This document shows positions 24,510 to 33,011 of a DNA stretch of 64,000 bases, piece after piece. The position numbers were made by a program, and so were the translations under genes. This stretch comes from Solirubrobacter deserti (GTDB taxonomy: Bacteria; Actinomycetota; Thermoleophilia; Solirubrobacterales; Solirubrobacteraceae), in assembly GCF_003344625.1 (NCBI RefSeq), contig NZ_QPKJ02000003.1, positions 744,001 through 808,000 of the forward strand, given 5' to 3'. The notes beneath the pieces were generated by a model. That model saw nothing but the letters and a program-made list of their open reading frames with translations. It was not told the origin of the DNA and made no database searches. Positions within the stretch are counted from its first letter, which is position 1; every line of letters starts with the position of its first letter.

Positions 24510-25526
24510 ATGCCAGGGGACGTCCATCTCGTCCGCAGCCTCCTTCGTCGTCGTGGAGTCAAGCCGGCGCTGAAGGTCATGTTGGTGCTTGTTGTGCTCC
24601 TCTGCGCGGGGCTCGCGCTGCGCGGTGAGATCGGCAAGCTGGAGACGGACGGGCTGCGCTTCGAGCTCGGCTGGTTCCTGGCGGCCGTGCTCGGCTTCGC
24701 GGCGCTGCAGGTCATGCACGCCGCGCTCTGGCGCCGGTCGTTGCTGCGGCTGGATCTGCATCTCGAGCCCAAGCGTGCCCGAGCGATTTGGTGCACGTCC
24801 GCCCTCGCGCGCTACGTGCCGACGAGCATGTTGATGCCAACAATGCGGATCGCGATGTCCGAGCGCTACGGGATCCCGAAGCGCCGTTGTCTTGCGAGCC
24901 TTGTTTATGAGGCCGCGCTTGCCCTGGCGGGCGCGCTCGTCGTCGCGGGCTACTTTGTCGTCGAGTTGCCGGAGCTCGAGGGGCACGCCACGCGCTGGCT
25001 CGCCGTCGCGATCCCGCTACTGGCGGTCGTCGCCCTGCATCCGAAGATCTTTGGGCCGGTGAGTGCGAAGTTGCTGCGCCGGATCGGGCGCGACCCGCTC
25101 GAGCGGCTGCTGCCTGAGCGTGTGCTGGTCGGCCTCTGGGCCGCGTACGCGCTCTCGTTCGTCCTCGCCGGGCTGGCGCTGTTTGCGCTCGCCGAGGCCC
25201 TCTATCCGGTGGGCGTCTCCGCGCTGCCGCAGGTCGCGGGCGCGTTCGCCGTCGGCTTCGCGGTTTCCGTGTTGGCGTTCGTGCTCCCGGGCGGCCTCGG
25301 CGCGCGCGAGGCGGGCCTCGCGGCCGCGCTGGCGCCGGTCATGCCGACCGCGATCGCGATCGCCGTGGCGATCGTCGTGCGGCTCGTGCAGATTGCGATC
25401 GAGATTCTGTTCGCCGCCACGACGCCCGTCATCGCCCGCCGGGCGGAAGCGCGTGCCGCAGGTGCGCAAGCCGTGACCGATGCCGAGCCCGCGCCCGAGT
25501 TGGTGCAGGTCTCCGCGCGCGGCTGA
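24510..25526 (+). CDS. UPF0104/LPG-synthase transmembrane-domain protein
   Basis: 338 residues with about eight hydrophobic segments; YVPTSMLMPTMRIAMSERYGIPKR and VLPGGLGAREAGLAA are the conserved loop and motif of the lysylphosphatidylglycerol-synthase TM region (UPF0104). No aminoacyl-transferase domain is attached. Stand-alone members near glycosyltransferases are thought to flip or bind lipid-linked substrates. A second member lies at 29550-30512 in the same region. ATG 24510 is chosen over the 13-codon-longer frame because of the TAGGAT box. Confidence 0.75.
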   Translation: MPGDVHLVRSLLRRRGVKPALKVMLVLVVLLCAGLALRGEIGKLETDGLRFELGWFLAAVLGFAALQVMHAALWRRSLLRLDLHLEPKRARAIWCTSALARYVPTSMLMPTMRIAMSERYGIPKRRCLASLVYEAALALAGALVVAGYFVVELPELEGHATRWLAVAIPLLAVVALHPKIFGPVSAKLLRRIGRDPLERLLPERVLVGLWAAYALSFVLAGLALFALAEALYPVGVSALPQVAGAFAVGFAVSVLAFVLPGGLGAREAGLAAALAPVMPTAIAIAVAIVVRLVQIAIEILFAATTPVIARRAEARAAGAQAVTDAEPAPELVQVSARG

Positions 25527-25568
25527 CGCCCGGCAGCAGGGCTCGACGGCCGTGGCGCCCCTGGCAGA

Positions 25569-26555
25569 ATGAACGCTCTGATGCAGGTTCTCCGCCGTAC
25601 CTTCACGCCGCGCGAGTTCCGCTACGTCGCATACACGGCGCTCGCGGTGTGCGCGATCATCGTGTTCAGCGGGGCGGCCGTGCGCGTGACAGGGTCGGGG
25701 CTCGGTTGCCCGGACTGGCCGCGCTGCGACGGCGCAAGCCTCACGCCCGAGCTCAGCACGCACTCGATGATCGAGTTCGGCAACCGGCTGATGACCAGCG
25801 TCGTCGCGCTGCCGTGCCTGCTCGCGGTGTGGATGGCGTGGCGCCGGCGTCCGTTCCGGCGCGACCTGCTGCTGATCGCGCTCACGCTGCCGCTCGGCGT
25901 CGCCGCGCAGGCCGTGTGGGGCGGCTTCACGGTCATCTTCGACCTGGCACCGGGCTGGGTGATCATGCACTTCCTGCTGTCGATGCTGCTGCTGGTCGCG
26001 AACGTCGCGCTGGCGTGGCGGGCGACGTTCGAGCCGGGCGCGCGGCCGCCGGCGCGCGACCGCCTGAGCGTGTGGTCGGTGCGTGCGCTGCTGCCATTGG
26101 GCTTCGCGTCGCTGACGGGCGGCACGATCGTGACCGCGTCCGGCCCGCACGCGGGCGGCGCGGGCACCGGCGACGTCGTCGAGCGCATCACCTGGCACGG
26201 ACCCGGCGAGACGCTCAGCTGGGCGATCGAGCGTCACTCCACGACGGGCACGGTGCTCGGGCTGGCGGCCGTGGCGGTGTGGTTCATCGTCCGCCGGCGC
26301 GACAAGGACCCGCTGCTGATGCGGGCGATGACCGTGGTGTGCCTGTTGATTGCCTGCCAGGGCGCGGTCGGCATCGTGCAGTGGCAGCTGCACCTGCCCG
26401 CGGGGATCGTGTGGGTCCACGTCGTGCTGGCGACCGTCACCTGGATCGCGATCCTCGTCGCCGCCTCCGCGGCCGGGCGAATCCGGGTCCCGGCCCACGC
26501 GCCGGCGCGCGAACCGGCACCCGCGGAGTTGGCGGCCGTCTCCACGCCGCGATGA
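25569..26555 (+). CDS. ctaA: Heme A synthase (CtaA/COX15 family)
   Basis: 328 residues with eight hydrophobic segments. RVTGSGLGCPDWPRCDGA near the start holds the conserved Cys pair, and paired heme-ligand histidines sit in the helices (SMIEFGNRLM, WVIMHFLLSML, IERHSTTGTV, GIVWVHVVLATV). It converts heme O to heme A for cytochrome oxidase. ATG 25581 is an alternative start: a CAGAAT box lies 10 nt before it, in the spacing used by leaderless genes here. It is a housekeeping gene lodged inside the glycan region. Confidence 0.88.
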   Translation: MNALMQVLRRTFTPREFRYVAYTALAVCAIIVFSGAAVRVTGSGLGCPDWPRCDGASLTPELSTHSMIEFGNRLMTSVVALPCLLAVWMAWRRRPFRRDLLLIALTLPLGVAAQAVWGGFTVIFDLAPGWVIMHFLLSMLLLVANVALAWRATFEPGARPPARDRLSVWSVRALLPLGFASLTGGTIVTASGPHAGGAGTGDVVERITWHGPGETLSWAIERHSTTGTVLGLAAVAVWFIVRRRDKDPLLMRAMTVVCLLIACQGAVGIVQWQLHLPAGIVWVHVVLATVTWIAILVAASAAGRIRVPAHAPAREPAPAELAAVSTPR

Positions 26556-26582
26556 CGCGGCGAAGCGTGCGAGTCTAGGCGG

Positions 26583-27632
26583 GTGGCCAACCGCGTCGTG
26601 ATCACCGGCGGCAGCGGGTTCGTGGGCGCGAACCTCTGCGTCGGGCTCGCCGAACGACACCCCGAGTGGGAGATCGTCGCGTTCGACAATCTCAAGCGCC
26701 GCGGTTCGGAGCTCAACCTGCCACGGCTGCGGGCCGCCGGCGTGCGGTTCGTGCACGGCGACGTGCGCTCGCCGGGCGACGTGCAGGCGCTGCCCAAGGT
26801 CGACGCGATCGTCGAGTGCTCCGCCGAGCCCAGCGCGCTCGCGGGCGTGCACGACGCACCGGACTACCTCGTGCAGTCGAACCTGTTCGGCGCCTATCAC
26901 TGCCTCGAGCTGGCGCGGCGCGACAGCGCACAGGTCGTCTTCATCTCGACCTCGCGTGTATACCCCTACGGGGCGCTGGACGCGCTGCCGTACCACGAGG
27001 TGGAAACCCGGTTCGAGCTCACGGACTCGCCCGGCGTCGCGGAGGACTTTCCGCTCGAGGGACCGCGGACGCTGTACGGCGCCACCAAGCTCGCCGCCGA
27101 GCACCTGGTCACGGACTACGCCGCCGTGCTCGGGATCCCGACGGTGATCAACCGTTGCGGCGTGATCGCCGGCCCCTGGCAGATGGGCAAGGTCGACCAG
27201 GGCGTCTTCACGTACTGGGTGCTCGCCCACCAGACGCAGCGACCGCTGAGCTACATCGGCTACGGCGGCGTCGGCAAGCAGGTCCGCGACCTCATCCACG
27301 TCGACGACGTCGTGGACCTGATCGACCTGCAGCTGAGCGCGCCGGACGAGTGGGCGGGCCGGCTCGTGAACGTCGGCGGCGGGCGCGAGATCTCGCTCAG
27401 CCTGGCCGAGACCACCGCGCTCTGCCGGGAGCTCACGGGGAACACGGTGCCGGTGGGGGTCGCCGACTCCGACCGCCCCGGCGACGTCCGCATCTACCTG
27501 ACGGACGCGTCCCGCCTGTACGCCCTGACGGACTGGCGCCCGCGCCGCAGCGCCGCACAGACGCTCGAGGACATCGCCCGGTGGGTGCGCGAGCACGAGG
27601 CGCTGGTCGTTTCCGCGCTGACCGCCTCGTAG
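26583..27632 (+). CDS. NAD-dependent sugar epimerase (CDP-paratose 2-epimerase-like SDR)
   Basis: 349 residues. VVITGGSGFVGANLCVGLAE (NAD binding), STSRVYPYG, TLYGATKLAAEHL (catalytic Tyr and Lys), NRCGVIAGPWQMGKVDQGVFTYWVL and KQVRDLIHVDDVVDLI match the extended SDR epimerases of the CDP-tyvelose/paratose branch. It starts at GTG 26583 with no ribosome binding site, and its TAG stop forms the start of the -10 of the next gene. Two such epimerases in tandem suggest synthesis of an unusual deoxy or branched sugar; the exact nucleotide sugar is not deducible. Confidence 0.8.
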   Translation: MANRVVITGGSGFVGANLCVGLAERHPEWEIVAFDNLKRRGSELNLPRLRAAGVRFVHGDVRSPGDVQALPKVDAIVECSAEPSALAGVHDAPDYLVQSNLFGAYHCLELARRDSAQVVFISTSRVYPYGALDALPYHEVETRFELTDSPGVAEDFPLEGPRTLYGATKLAAEHLVTDYAAVLGIPTVINRCGVIAGPWQMGKVDQGVFTYWVLAHQTQRPLSYIGYGGVGKQVRDLIHVDDVVDLIDLQLSAPDEWAGRLVNVGGGREISLSLAETTALCRELTGNTVPVGVADSDRPGDVRIYLTDASRLYALTDWRPRRSAAQTLEDIARWVREHEALVVSALTAS

Positions 27633-27635
27633 ACT
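27630..27635 (+). promoter_or_regulatory. -10 element embedded in a stop codon
   Basis: TAGACT begins with the TAG stop of the gene ending at 27632 and lies 9 nt before ATG 27645. Confidence 0.5.
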
Positions 27636-27644
27636 CGGATAGGG

Positions 27645-28721
27645 ATGTCCACCGTGATCGTCACCGGTTCCGGGGGGCTTATCGGGTCGGAGGCAGTGGT
27701 GCATTTCGTCCAGGCGGGCCACGACGTGGTCGGCATCGAGAACGACATGCGTGCTCGCTTCTTCGGCTCGGACGCCTCGACCGCCCGCACCACCACGCGC
27801 CTGCAGGAGCAGTTCAAGGCCGAGTTCCGCAACGTGGAACTCGACATTCGCGACGCCGAGGGCGTGCTGCGGTTGTTCGAAGGCATCGGGTCCGACCTGG
27901 CCGCGGTCATTCACACCGCCGCCCAGCCCAGCCACGACTGGGCGGCCTCGGACCCGCCGACCGACTTCGGCGTCAACGCCAACGGCACGATGAGCCTGCT
28001 CGAGGCCACGCGCAAGGTCCGGCCCGAGGCGACGTTCATCTTCACCTCGACGAACAAGGTCTACGGCGACACGCCGAACCGCCTGCCGTTGATCGACGCC
28101 GGCGAGCGGCTCGAGCTGCCCGAGGATCACCGCTACTTCAACGGCATCGACACGTCGATGTCGATCGATGGGTGCATGCACTCGCTGTTCGGCGTGTCCA
28201 AGGCGGCGGCGGACCTGATGGTCCAGGAGTACGGCCGCTACTTCGACATGCCCACCGTGTGCTTCCGCGGCGGCTGCCTGACGGGCCCGCAGCACGCGGG
28301 CACGCAACTGCACGGCTTCCTCAGCTACCTCATGAAATGCACCGTCTCCGGCGACCCGTACACGGTCTTCGGCTACGACGGCAAGCAGGTCCGCGACAAC
28401 ATCCACACCAACGACGTGAGCGCCGCGATGGAGGCCTTCCACAACGCGCCGAAGGCCGGGGCGGTCTACAACCTCGGCGGCGGCCGCGGGCACAGCTGCT
28501 CGATGCGCGAGGCGATCGCCGCCTGCGAGCGCATCTCGGGCAACACGCTCAACTGGACCTACTCCGACCAGGCGCGGATGGGCGACCACCGCTGGTGGAT
28601 CAGCGACGTGAGCGCGTTCGAGGCTGACTACCCCGAGTGGCGGCAGAGCTACGACCTCGAGTCCACGCTGCAGGAGATCCACGACGCCAACGTCGAGCGC
28701 TGGAGCACCGCCGCGGCGTGA
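27645..28721 (+). CDS. CDP-paratose 2-epimerase-like SDR with Phe at the catalytic Tyr position
   Basis: 358 residues. VIVTGSGGLIGSEAV (NAD binding), TSTNKVYGD (134-142), GGCLTGPQHAGTQLHGFLSYL and YDGKQVRDNIHTNDVSAAM match the CDP-tyvelose/paratose epimerase branch. The usual YxxxK catalytic pair appears as FGVSK (Phe182, Lys186). This substitution seems to be a feature of a subfamily rather than damage, as everything around it is conserved. It starts leaderless behind TAGACT and overlaps the GT2 gene by 4 nt (GTGA). It probably acts with the epimerase upstream. Confidence 0.78.
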   Translation: MSTVIVTGSGGLIGSEAVVHFVQAGHDVVGIENDMRARFFGSDASTARTTTRLQEQFKAEFRNVELDIRDAEGVLRLFEGIGSDLAAVIHTAAQPSHDWAASDPPTDFGVNANGTMSLLEATRKVRPEATFIFTSTNKVYGDTPNRLPLIDAGERLELPEDHRYFNGIDTSMSIDGCMHSLFGVSKAAADLMVQEYGRYFDMPTVCFRGGCLTGPQHAGTQLHGFLSYLMKCTVSGDPYTVFGYDGKQVRDNIHTNDVSAAMEAFHNAPKAGAVYNLGGGRGHSCSMREAIAACERISGNTLNWTYSDQARMGDHRWWISDVSAFEADYPEWRQSYDLESTLQEIHDANVERWSTAAA

Positions 28722-29545
28722 AGCTGTCCGTCGTCATCCCGGCTCACAACGAGGCGCTCGTGATCGAGCCGACGCTGCGCGGCCTGATCGACGTGCTCGA
28801 GCGCCACATCGACGACTACGAGATTCTCGTCGTGGACGACGGCTCCAGCGACGGCACCGGTGCGGTGGTCGAGGCCGTGGGCGGGCGCGTGCGCTGCGTG
28901 CGCAACGACGGGCCGCACGGGTTCGGGTTCGCGGTCCGCTACGGGCTGGAGCGCTTCGAGGGCGACGCGGTCGTGATCGTGATGGCCGACGGCTCCGACG
29001 ATCCGCGCGACGTGGTCCTCTACTACCGCGTGCTCGAGGCCGGCTACGACTGCGCATTTGGCTCGCGCTTCATGCCCGGCGCCGTCGTGCGCGACTACCC
29101 GCGGCTGAAGCTGCTCATCAACCGGGTCGTCAACCAGGGCATCCGGATGCTGTTCCGCCACGGCTACGGGGACACCACGAACGCGTTCAAGGGCTACCGG
29201 CGCGAGGTCATCGAGCACGTCCAGCCGCTGCTCTCGCACCACTTCAACCTCACGGTCGAGCTCCCGCTGAAGGCGGTCACGCGCGGCTTCAGCTTCGCGG
29301 TCGTCCCGACGTCGTGGACGAACCGCGCGGCGGGCGAGTCCAAGCTCAACCTCGAGGAGATGGGCAGCCGCTACCTGTTCATCGTGCTCTACGTCTTCCT
29401 CGAGTTGCACCTCAGCCGCGGCGACTACCGCCGCCCGGCCGGGAGCGTCATCGAGCGCCCCGCGCGGATCGCGGCCGGGGAGGAAGGGGGCCGTCCGCGA
29501 CGCTTGCGCCACGCCGCCCACGCCCGCTCCCCGCGTCGCGGGTGA
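28718..29545 (+). CDS. GT2 family glycosyltransferase, DPM1-like
   Basis: 275 residues. LSVVIPAHNEALVIEPTL, EILVVDDGSSDGTG, GPHGFGFAVRYGLERFEGDAVVIVMADGSDDP (DXD-like ADGS) and TTNAFKGYRREVIE identify a polyprenyl-phosphate-sugar synthase type GT2. An FIVLYVFLEL segment may touch the membrane. GTG 28718 overlaps the epimerase stop by 4 nt. The Arg-rich last 30 residues may be unstructured. It lies just upstream of a flippase-like UPF0104 protein, so lipid-linked sugar formation and flipping may be coupled. Confidence 0.83.
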   Translation: MKLSVVIPAHNEALVIEPTLRGLIDVLERHIDDYEILVVDDGSSDGTGAVVEAVGGRVRCVRNDGPHGFGFAVRYGLERFEGDAVVIVMADGSDDPRDVVLYYRVLEAGYDCAFGSRFMPGAVVRDYPRLKLLINRVVNQGIRMLFRHGYGDTTNAFKGYRREVIEHVQPLLSHHFNLTVELPLKAVTRGFSFAVVPTSWTNRAAGESKLNLEEMGSRYLFIVLYVFLELHLSRGDYRRPAGSVIERPARIAAGEEGGRPRRLRHAAHARSPRRG

Positions 29546-29549
29546 TCGG

Positions 29550-30512
29550 GTGACGCTGCTGCGGCGCTGGCTGGGCCCAGCGGTATCCGTCGTGGCGCTG
29601 GCGGCGGTCGTCTACTGGATGGTCCATCAACCCGCACCACAGCTGCCCGACAGCGCCGCCGGCTTCAGCTGGCTGGCGCTCTCGCTCGGGCTCAGCCTCG
29701 GCGCGCTGGCGCTCCGCGGCTACCGCTGGCACCGGGTGATGGTGCTCGCGGACGTCGACCACAAGCGGACGGACGCGCTGGCGCTCACCGCGGTCGCGTA
29801 CATGGGCAACAACGTGCTCCCCGCCCGCGGCGGGGAAGTGCTGAAGATCGCGATCCTCGGCACGCGCTCGGCCTCGCGCAAGCGCGAGATCCTCGGTTCG
29901 GTGGTGGCCGAGCGGCTGCTCGACGCCGTCGTGCTCGCCGGCATGTTCATCGTGCTCTCCTTCGGCCTGGCCGACTCGCCGACCGGCCCGGGCACAGCGG
30001 CGTTGTTCGGGGCGGTGATCCTGGCGGGCTTCGCGGCCCTGTTCGTCTACCTGCGCCTGCGCCGCAGCGGGCGGTTCGAGCGCTTCGCCGCGACGATCCG
30101 GCCCGTCGCGCGCGGCCTGCGCCTGTTCGCCCACCCGTCCGGGCTCCCGCTCGTGGGGCTGTCGATCCTGATCTGGGTGGTCGAAGGGCTCAACCTCATC
30201 GTCATCGTGCAGTCGATCGGGCTGTCGCTGAGCGTGCTGGACGGTGTCCTGATCATCGTCCTGGCCTCACTCGCGGCGGCGATCCCGGCAGCGCCCGGCT
30301 TCGCCGGCACCTACGACTGGGCGATGATCCTCGGGCTCAAGACCGCCGGCATCACCGGCGGCGCGGCGTCCGGGATCCTGATCCTCAGCCGCTTCATGTA
30401 CTTCGTGCCGGCCACGGTCGTCGGCCTGATCGTGCTCGTCACGCGCTACGGCGGACTGAGCGCGGCGCGCCGCCGCCTCCAGGGCGAGCGGCGGCTTCCG
30501 GTTCACGGCTAG
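29550..30512 (+). CDS. UPF0104/LPG-synthase transmembrane-domain protein
   Basis: 320 residues, about eight hydrophobic segments, with GNNVLPARGGEVLKIAILGTRS and AAIPAAPGFAGTYDWAMI, the conserved motifs of the UPF0104 family. Start GTG 29550 lies 5 nt after the GT2 stop. The TAG stop directly abuts the stop of the convergent gene (CTAGCTAG). It is a second family member in the glycan region and a possible flippase or membrane partner of the adjacent GT2. Confidence 0.75.
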   Translation: MTLLRRWLGPAVSVVALAAVVYWMVHQPAPQLPDSAAGFSWLALSLGLSLGALALRGYRWHRVMVLADVDHKRTDALALTAVAYMGNNVLPARGGEVLKIAILGTRSASRKREILGSVVAERLLDAVVLAGMFIVLSFGLADSPTGPGTAALFGAVILAGFAALFVYLRLRRSGRFERFAATIRPVARGLRLFAHPSGLPLVGLSILIWVVEGLNLIVIVQSIGLSLSVLDGVLIIVLASLAAAIPAAPGFAGTYDWAMILGLKTAGITGGAASGILILSRFMYFVPATVVGLIVLVTRYGGLSAARRRLQGERRLPVHG

Positions 30513-32132
30513 CTAGCCGACGCGGCACACCCGCACGGACGCACCGGTGATCGCGGCGCGCCACGGCTCGGGCAGCGCGTCGCCTGTCAGCGCCAGCTCG
30601 AGCGGCGTGCCGTCCGGCAACGCCCACGGCGTCGCATCCGCCTGGACGGTCGTGGCCAGGCGACGGAGCTTGAGGGCGCCCGCGCCCGTGGCCGTGAAGC
30701 GGTAGCGCGCGCCGGGCGCGAGCTCGGCTTCCTGCCCCGGCGCCGTCGTCGAGCAGGTGCCGCCGGCGCCCCCGGTCGCCGGCGTCAGGGCGAGCTGGTC
30801 GAGACCGGCCAGGGTCCCGTCGAAGACCTGGCGGGCCTCGTCGGGCGCGGCCCGCACCTCGTCCAGCGTCGGCGCGGGCGAGCCGAACTTGTCCGTGGCG
30901 CTGAAGTAGGAGACCGCCCTGATGCCGAGGGCGGGCGCGCCGACCTGCACTCCGGGCGCGACCTCGTTGCGCCGCAGCTCGAGCGCCGCGAGCTGCATCT
31001 TCAGCGGCTCGGCGTTGACCCGGTGGTTGAACGGGCCGTCCTTGAAAACGCTGAGCGAGGCGAAGCACGCCAGCGCCGTGACGGCGGCGATCGCCAGGCC
31101 GCCCGAGCGCGTGACGGCGGTCCGGCCGAGGGCCGTCACGGCGATCAGGAGCAGCAGCGCGGCGCTGATGTGCACGTAGCGCGACGTGTCTGGCGCCTGC
31201 TGAAGGCCCGCGCGGCCGGAGCCGATCAACATCGCGCAGGCCGCCAGCCCGAGGAGGAGCGCGACCAGTCGCGGACCGACCGCGACGCGCCCGCTGCGCA
31301 CGCCGAGGACGAACGCGATCCCCGCCGCGAGCATCAGCGGACGGCCCCAATCGATCCCGAGGGCGCCGAAGCCGCCGAAGCCGGCCGCGACCATGTCGAC
31401 TCCCCAGCGCACCGCCGCCGACGGGCTGGTCAGCGAGCCATGGTCCCCGCCGCCGTAGCCGAACAGGCTGACCGCGACCAGCAGCGCCGGCACGACGATC
31501 ACCCACACGCGGCGCCAGCGCCGCTCGTCCCACAGGATCTCGATCAGCGCGATGCCGAGGAACGGAAGCCCGAGCCCGCTCGACATGGTGGACAGCACCA
31601 GCGCGGCGCAGGCCAGCCAGTCGCGCCGGTCGTCGAGGGCCAGTAGCGCCACGATCCCGAACAGCACCGAGCCGATGAACCCGATCTGGAACGGCCACAT
31701 CACGTCCTCCCAGGCGGCGCCGAGGAAGATCATCAGCGCGGCTGGGACCAGGGCCAGGTGCGCGCCGACACGCCGCCGGGCGTACAGGAACACGACGATC
31801 CCCGTGGCGATGTGCATGAGCGCGACCAGCACCTGGAACGGCGTGACGCTCGTCATCCCGAAGACGGCGAGCTGCGCCTTGTAGGCGAAGACGGGGACGG
31901 CCGAGGGGTGCTCGTTGTGCGGCGCGAAGAACGTCTCGAGCGAGACCCCGCGCCGGTGCAGCAGGAACGCCCACTCGTCGCCGAAGAAGAACAGGCCGTC
32001 GGCGGCGCGCCGGATCGTCACGAAGGCCAGCACGCTGAGCGCGGCGAGCACCAGCCACGGCGTGCGCGGGTGCTCCCACGCGCGCTGGGCGCGCGCCTGG
32101 GCAGTCGCGCGGGCGGTCGTGACGGAGTTCAC
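30513..32132 (-). CDS. Polytopic membrane protein, GT39-like
   Basis: 539 residues. A first helix at about 26-42 is followed by FFFGDEWAFLLHRRG, an acidic external-loop motif in the position of the GT39 DE pair, then NEHPSAVPVFAYK and around ten more hydrophobic segments to about residue 370. The C-terminal 160 residues are extracytoplasmic. It is a probable GT-C glycosyltransferase or related surface-polymer protein. It ends flush with the convergent gene at 30512, and its start lies 3 nt downstream of the carbonic anhydrase stop, so it is probably cotranscribed with that gene. Confidence 0.65.
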   Translation of the reverse strand: MNSVTTARATAQARAQRAWEHPRTPWLVLAALSVLAFVTIRRAADGLFFFGDEWAFLLHRRGVSLETFFAPHNEHPSAVPVFAYKAQLAVFGMTSVTPFQVLVALMHIATGIVVFLYARRRVGAHLALVPAALMIFLGAAWEDVMWPFQIGFIGSVLFGIVALLALDDRRDWLACAALVLSTMSSGLGLPFLGIALIEILWDERRWRRVWVIVVPALLVAVSLFGYGGGDHGSLTSPSAAVRWGVDMVAAGFGGFGALGIDWGRPLMLAAGIAFVLGVRSGRVAVGPRLVALLLGLAACAMLIGSGRAGLQQAPDTSRYVHISAALLLLIAVTALGRTAVTRSGGLAIAAVTALACFASLSVFKDGPFNHRVNAEPLKMQLAALELRRNEVAPGVQVGAPALGIRAVSYFSATDKFGSPAPTLDEVRAAPDEARQVFDGTLAGLDQLALTPATGGAGGTCSTTAPGQEAELAPGARYRFTATGAGALKLRRLATTVQADATPWALPDGTPLELALTGDALPEPWRAAITGASVRVCRVG

Positions 32133-32135
32133 GGT

Positions 32136-32624
32136 TCAGGCGACCTCGCGCAGGCGGCCCGTGTTCACGTCGTAGACGAACCCGCGCGCGTTCTTGTGCG
32201 GGATGAACGCGCTGTTGCGGATGCGATTGAGCGAGTTGCGGACCTCGGCGTCGAGGTCGGAGAACGACTCGGGGGACCACGGCGGCTTCATCCCGGTCTC
32301 CTGCCGCAGGTTCTCGCGGAACTCGTCGTCGGTGAAGGTGAGCATTCCGCACTCGGTGTGGTTGATCACGAGGATCTCGCGCGTGTTGAGCTTGCGCTGG
32401 GAGATCGCGAGCGAGCGGATCACGTCGTCGGTGACGACGCCGCCGGCGTTGCGGATGATGTGCGCCTCGCCGTTGCTGAGGCCGAGGATGGCGAAGATGT
32501 CCATGCGCGAGTCCATGCACGTGACCACCGCGACCTGCTTGCGCGGAGGCGTCGGCAGATGCCCGCTGTCGAAGCGGATCGCGTACGCCTGGTTGTTGAT
32601 CAGGAACTCGTCGGTCGCGCTCAT
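32136..32624 (-). CDS. Beta-class carbonic anhydrase
   Basis: 162 residues, the short Rv1284-like type. VAVVTCMDSRMD supplies Cys36 and the Asp-Arg dyad, AHIIRNAGG follows, and VINHTECGM gives His89 and Cys92 as further zinc ligands. It interconverts carbon dioxide and bicarbonate in the cytoplasm. ATG 32624 has TAGGCT 8 nt upstream, overlapping the -10 of the divergent cupin gene; no Shine-Dalgarno sequence. Confidence 0.92.
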   Translation of the reverse strand: MSATDEFLINNQAYAIRFDSGHLPTPPRKQVAVVTCMDSRMDIFAILGLSNGEAHIIRNAGGVVTDDVIRSLAISQRKLNTREILVINHTECGMLTFTDDEFRENLRQETGMKPPWSPESFSDLDAEVRNSLNRIRNSAFIPHKNARGFVYDVNTGRLREVA

Positions 32625-32632
32625 CGCCGATC

Positions 32633-32642
32633 AGCCTAGACT
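32633..32642. promoter_or_regulatory. Divergent overlapping -10 elements, carbonic anhydrase and cupin
   Basis: agcctagact reads TAGGCT on the minus strand (8 nt before ATG 32624) and TAGACT on the plus strand (9 nt before ATG 32652), sharing the central TA. Confidence 0.6.
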
Positions 32643-32651
32643 GCTCGCTTC

Positions 32652-33011
32652 ATGCCCGAGTTGATCGAGGGACCGTCGCGCGTCGAGGCGGCGGGCACCA
32701 AGCCGAAGCTGATCGACGAGTACGTCGGCCGGGTGAACACCGGCGAGGCCCGGGTGAGCGTCGCGCACATGCGCTCGCCCGCCGGCTGGGTCGAGCCGGG
32801 GCAGCGTCCCGACTTCGACGAGTACACCGTCGTCCTCAACGGCCGCATCGAAGTCGAGCACGAGGGCGGCACCTTGTCCGTGCCCGCCGGCCAGGCCGTG
32901 CTGACCCGCGCCGGGGAGTGGATCCGCTACTCCACCCCCGAGGGCGCGGAGTACCTCGCCGTCTGCCTGCCCGCGTTCGCCCCCGACACCGTCCACCGCG
33001 ACGAGTCGTGA
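32652..33011 (+). CDS. Cupin-domain protein
   Basis: 119 residues in a single cupin barrel: PGQRPDFDEYTVVLNGRIEVEHEGG (motif 1 region, lacking the usual His pair) and GQAVLTRAGEWIRYSTPEGAEYLAVC (motif 2 region). Most metal-binding histidines are absent, so a metal-independent or binding role is more likely than oxygenase activity. It overlaps NAD kinase by 4 nt (GTGA), implying coexpression. Confidence 0.75.
   Translation: MPELIEGPSRVEAAGTKPKLIDEYVGRVNTGEARVSVAHMRSPAGWVEPGQRPDFDEYTVVLNGRIEVEHEGGTLSVPAGQAVLTRAGEWIRYSTPEGAEYLAVCLPAFAPDTVHRDES

Noticed and set aside
25017..28682. A 1221-codon open frame on the minus strand opposite the epimerase and heme A synthase genes.
   Set aside because: Its predicted protein is Arg/Asp/His-rich with no recognisable motif and lies antisense to several well-supported genes; it is a GC-rich shadow frame.
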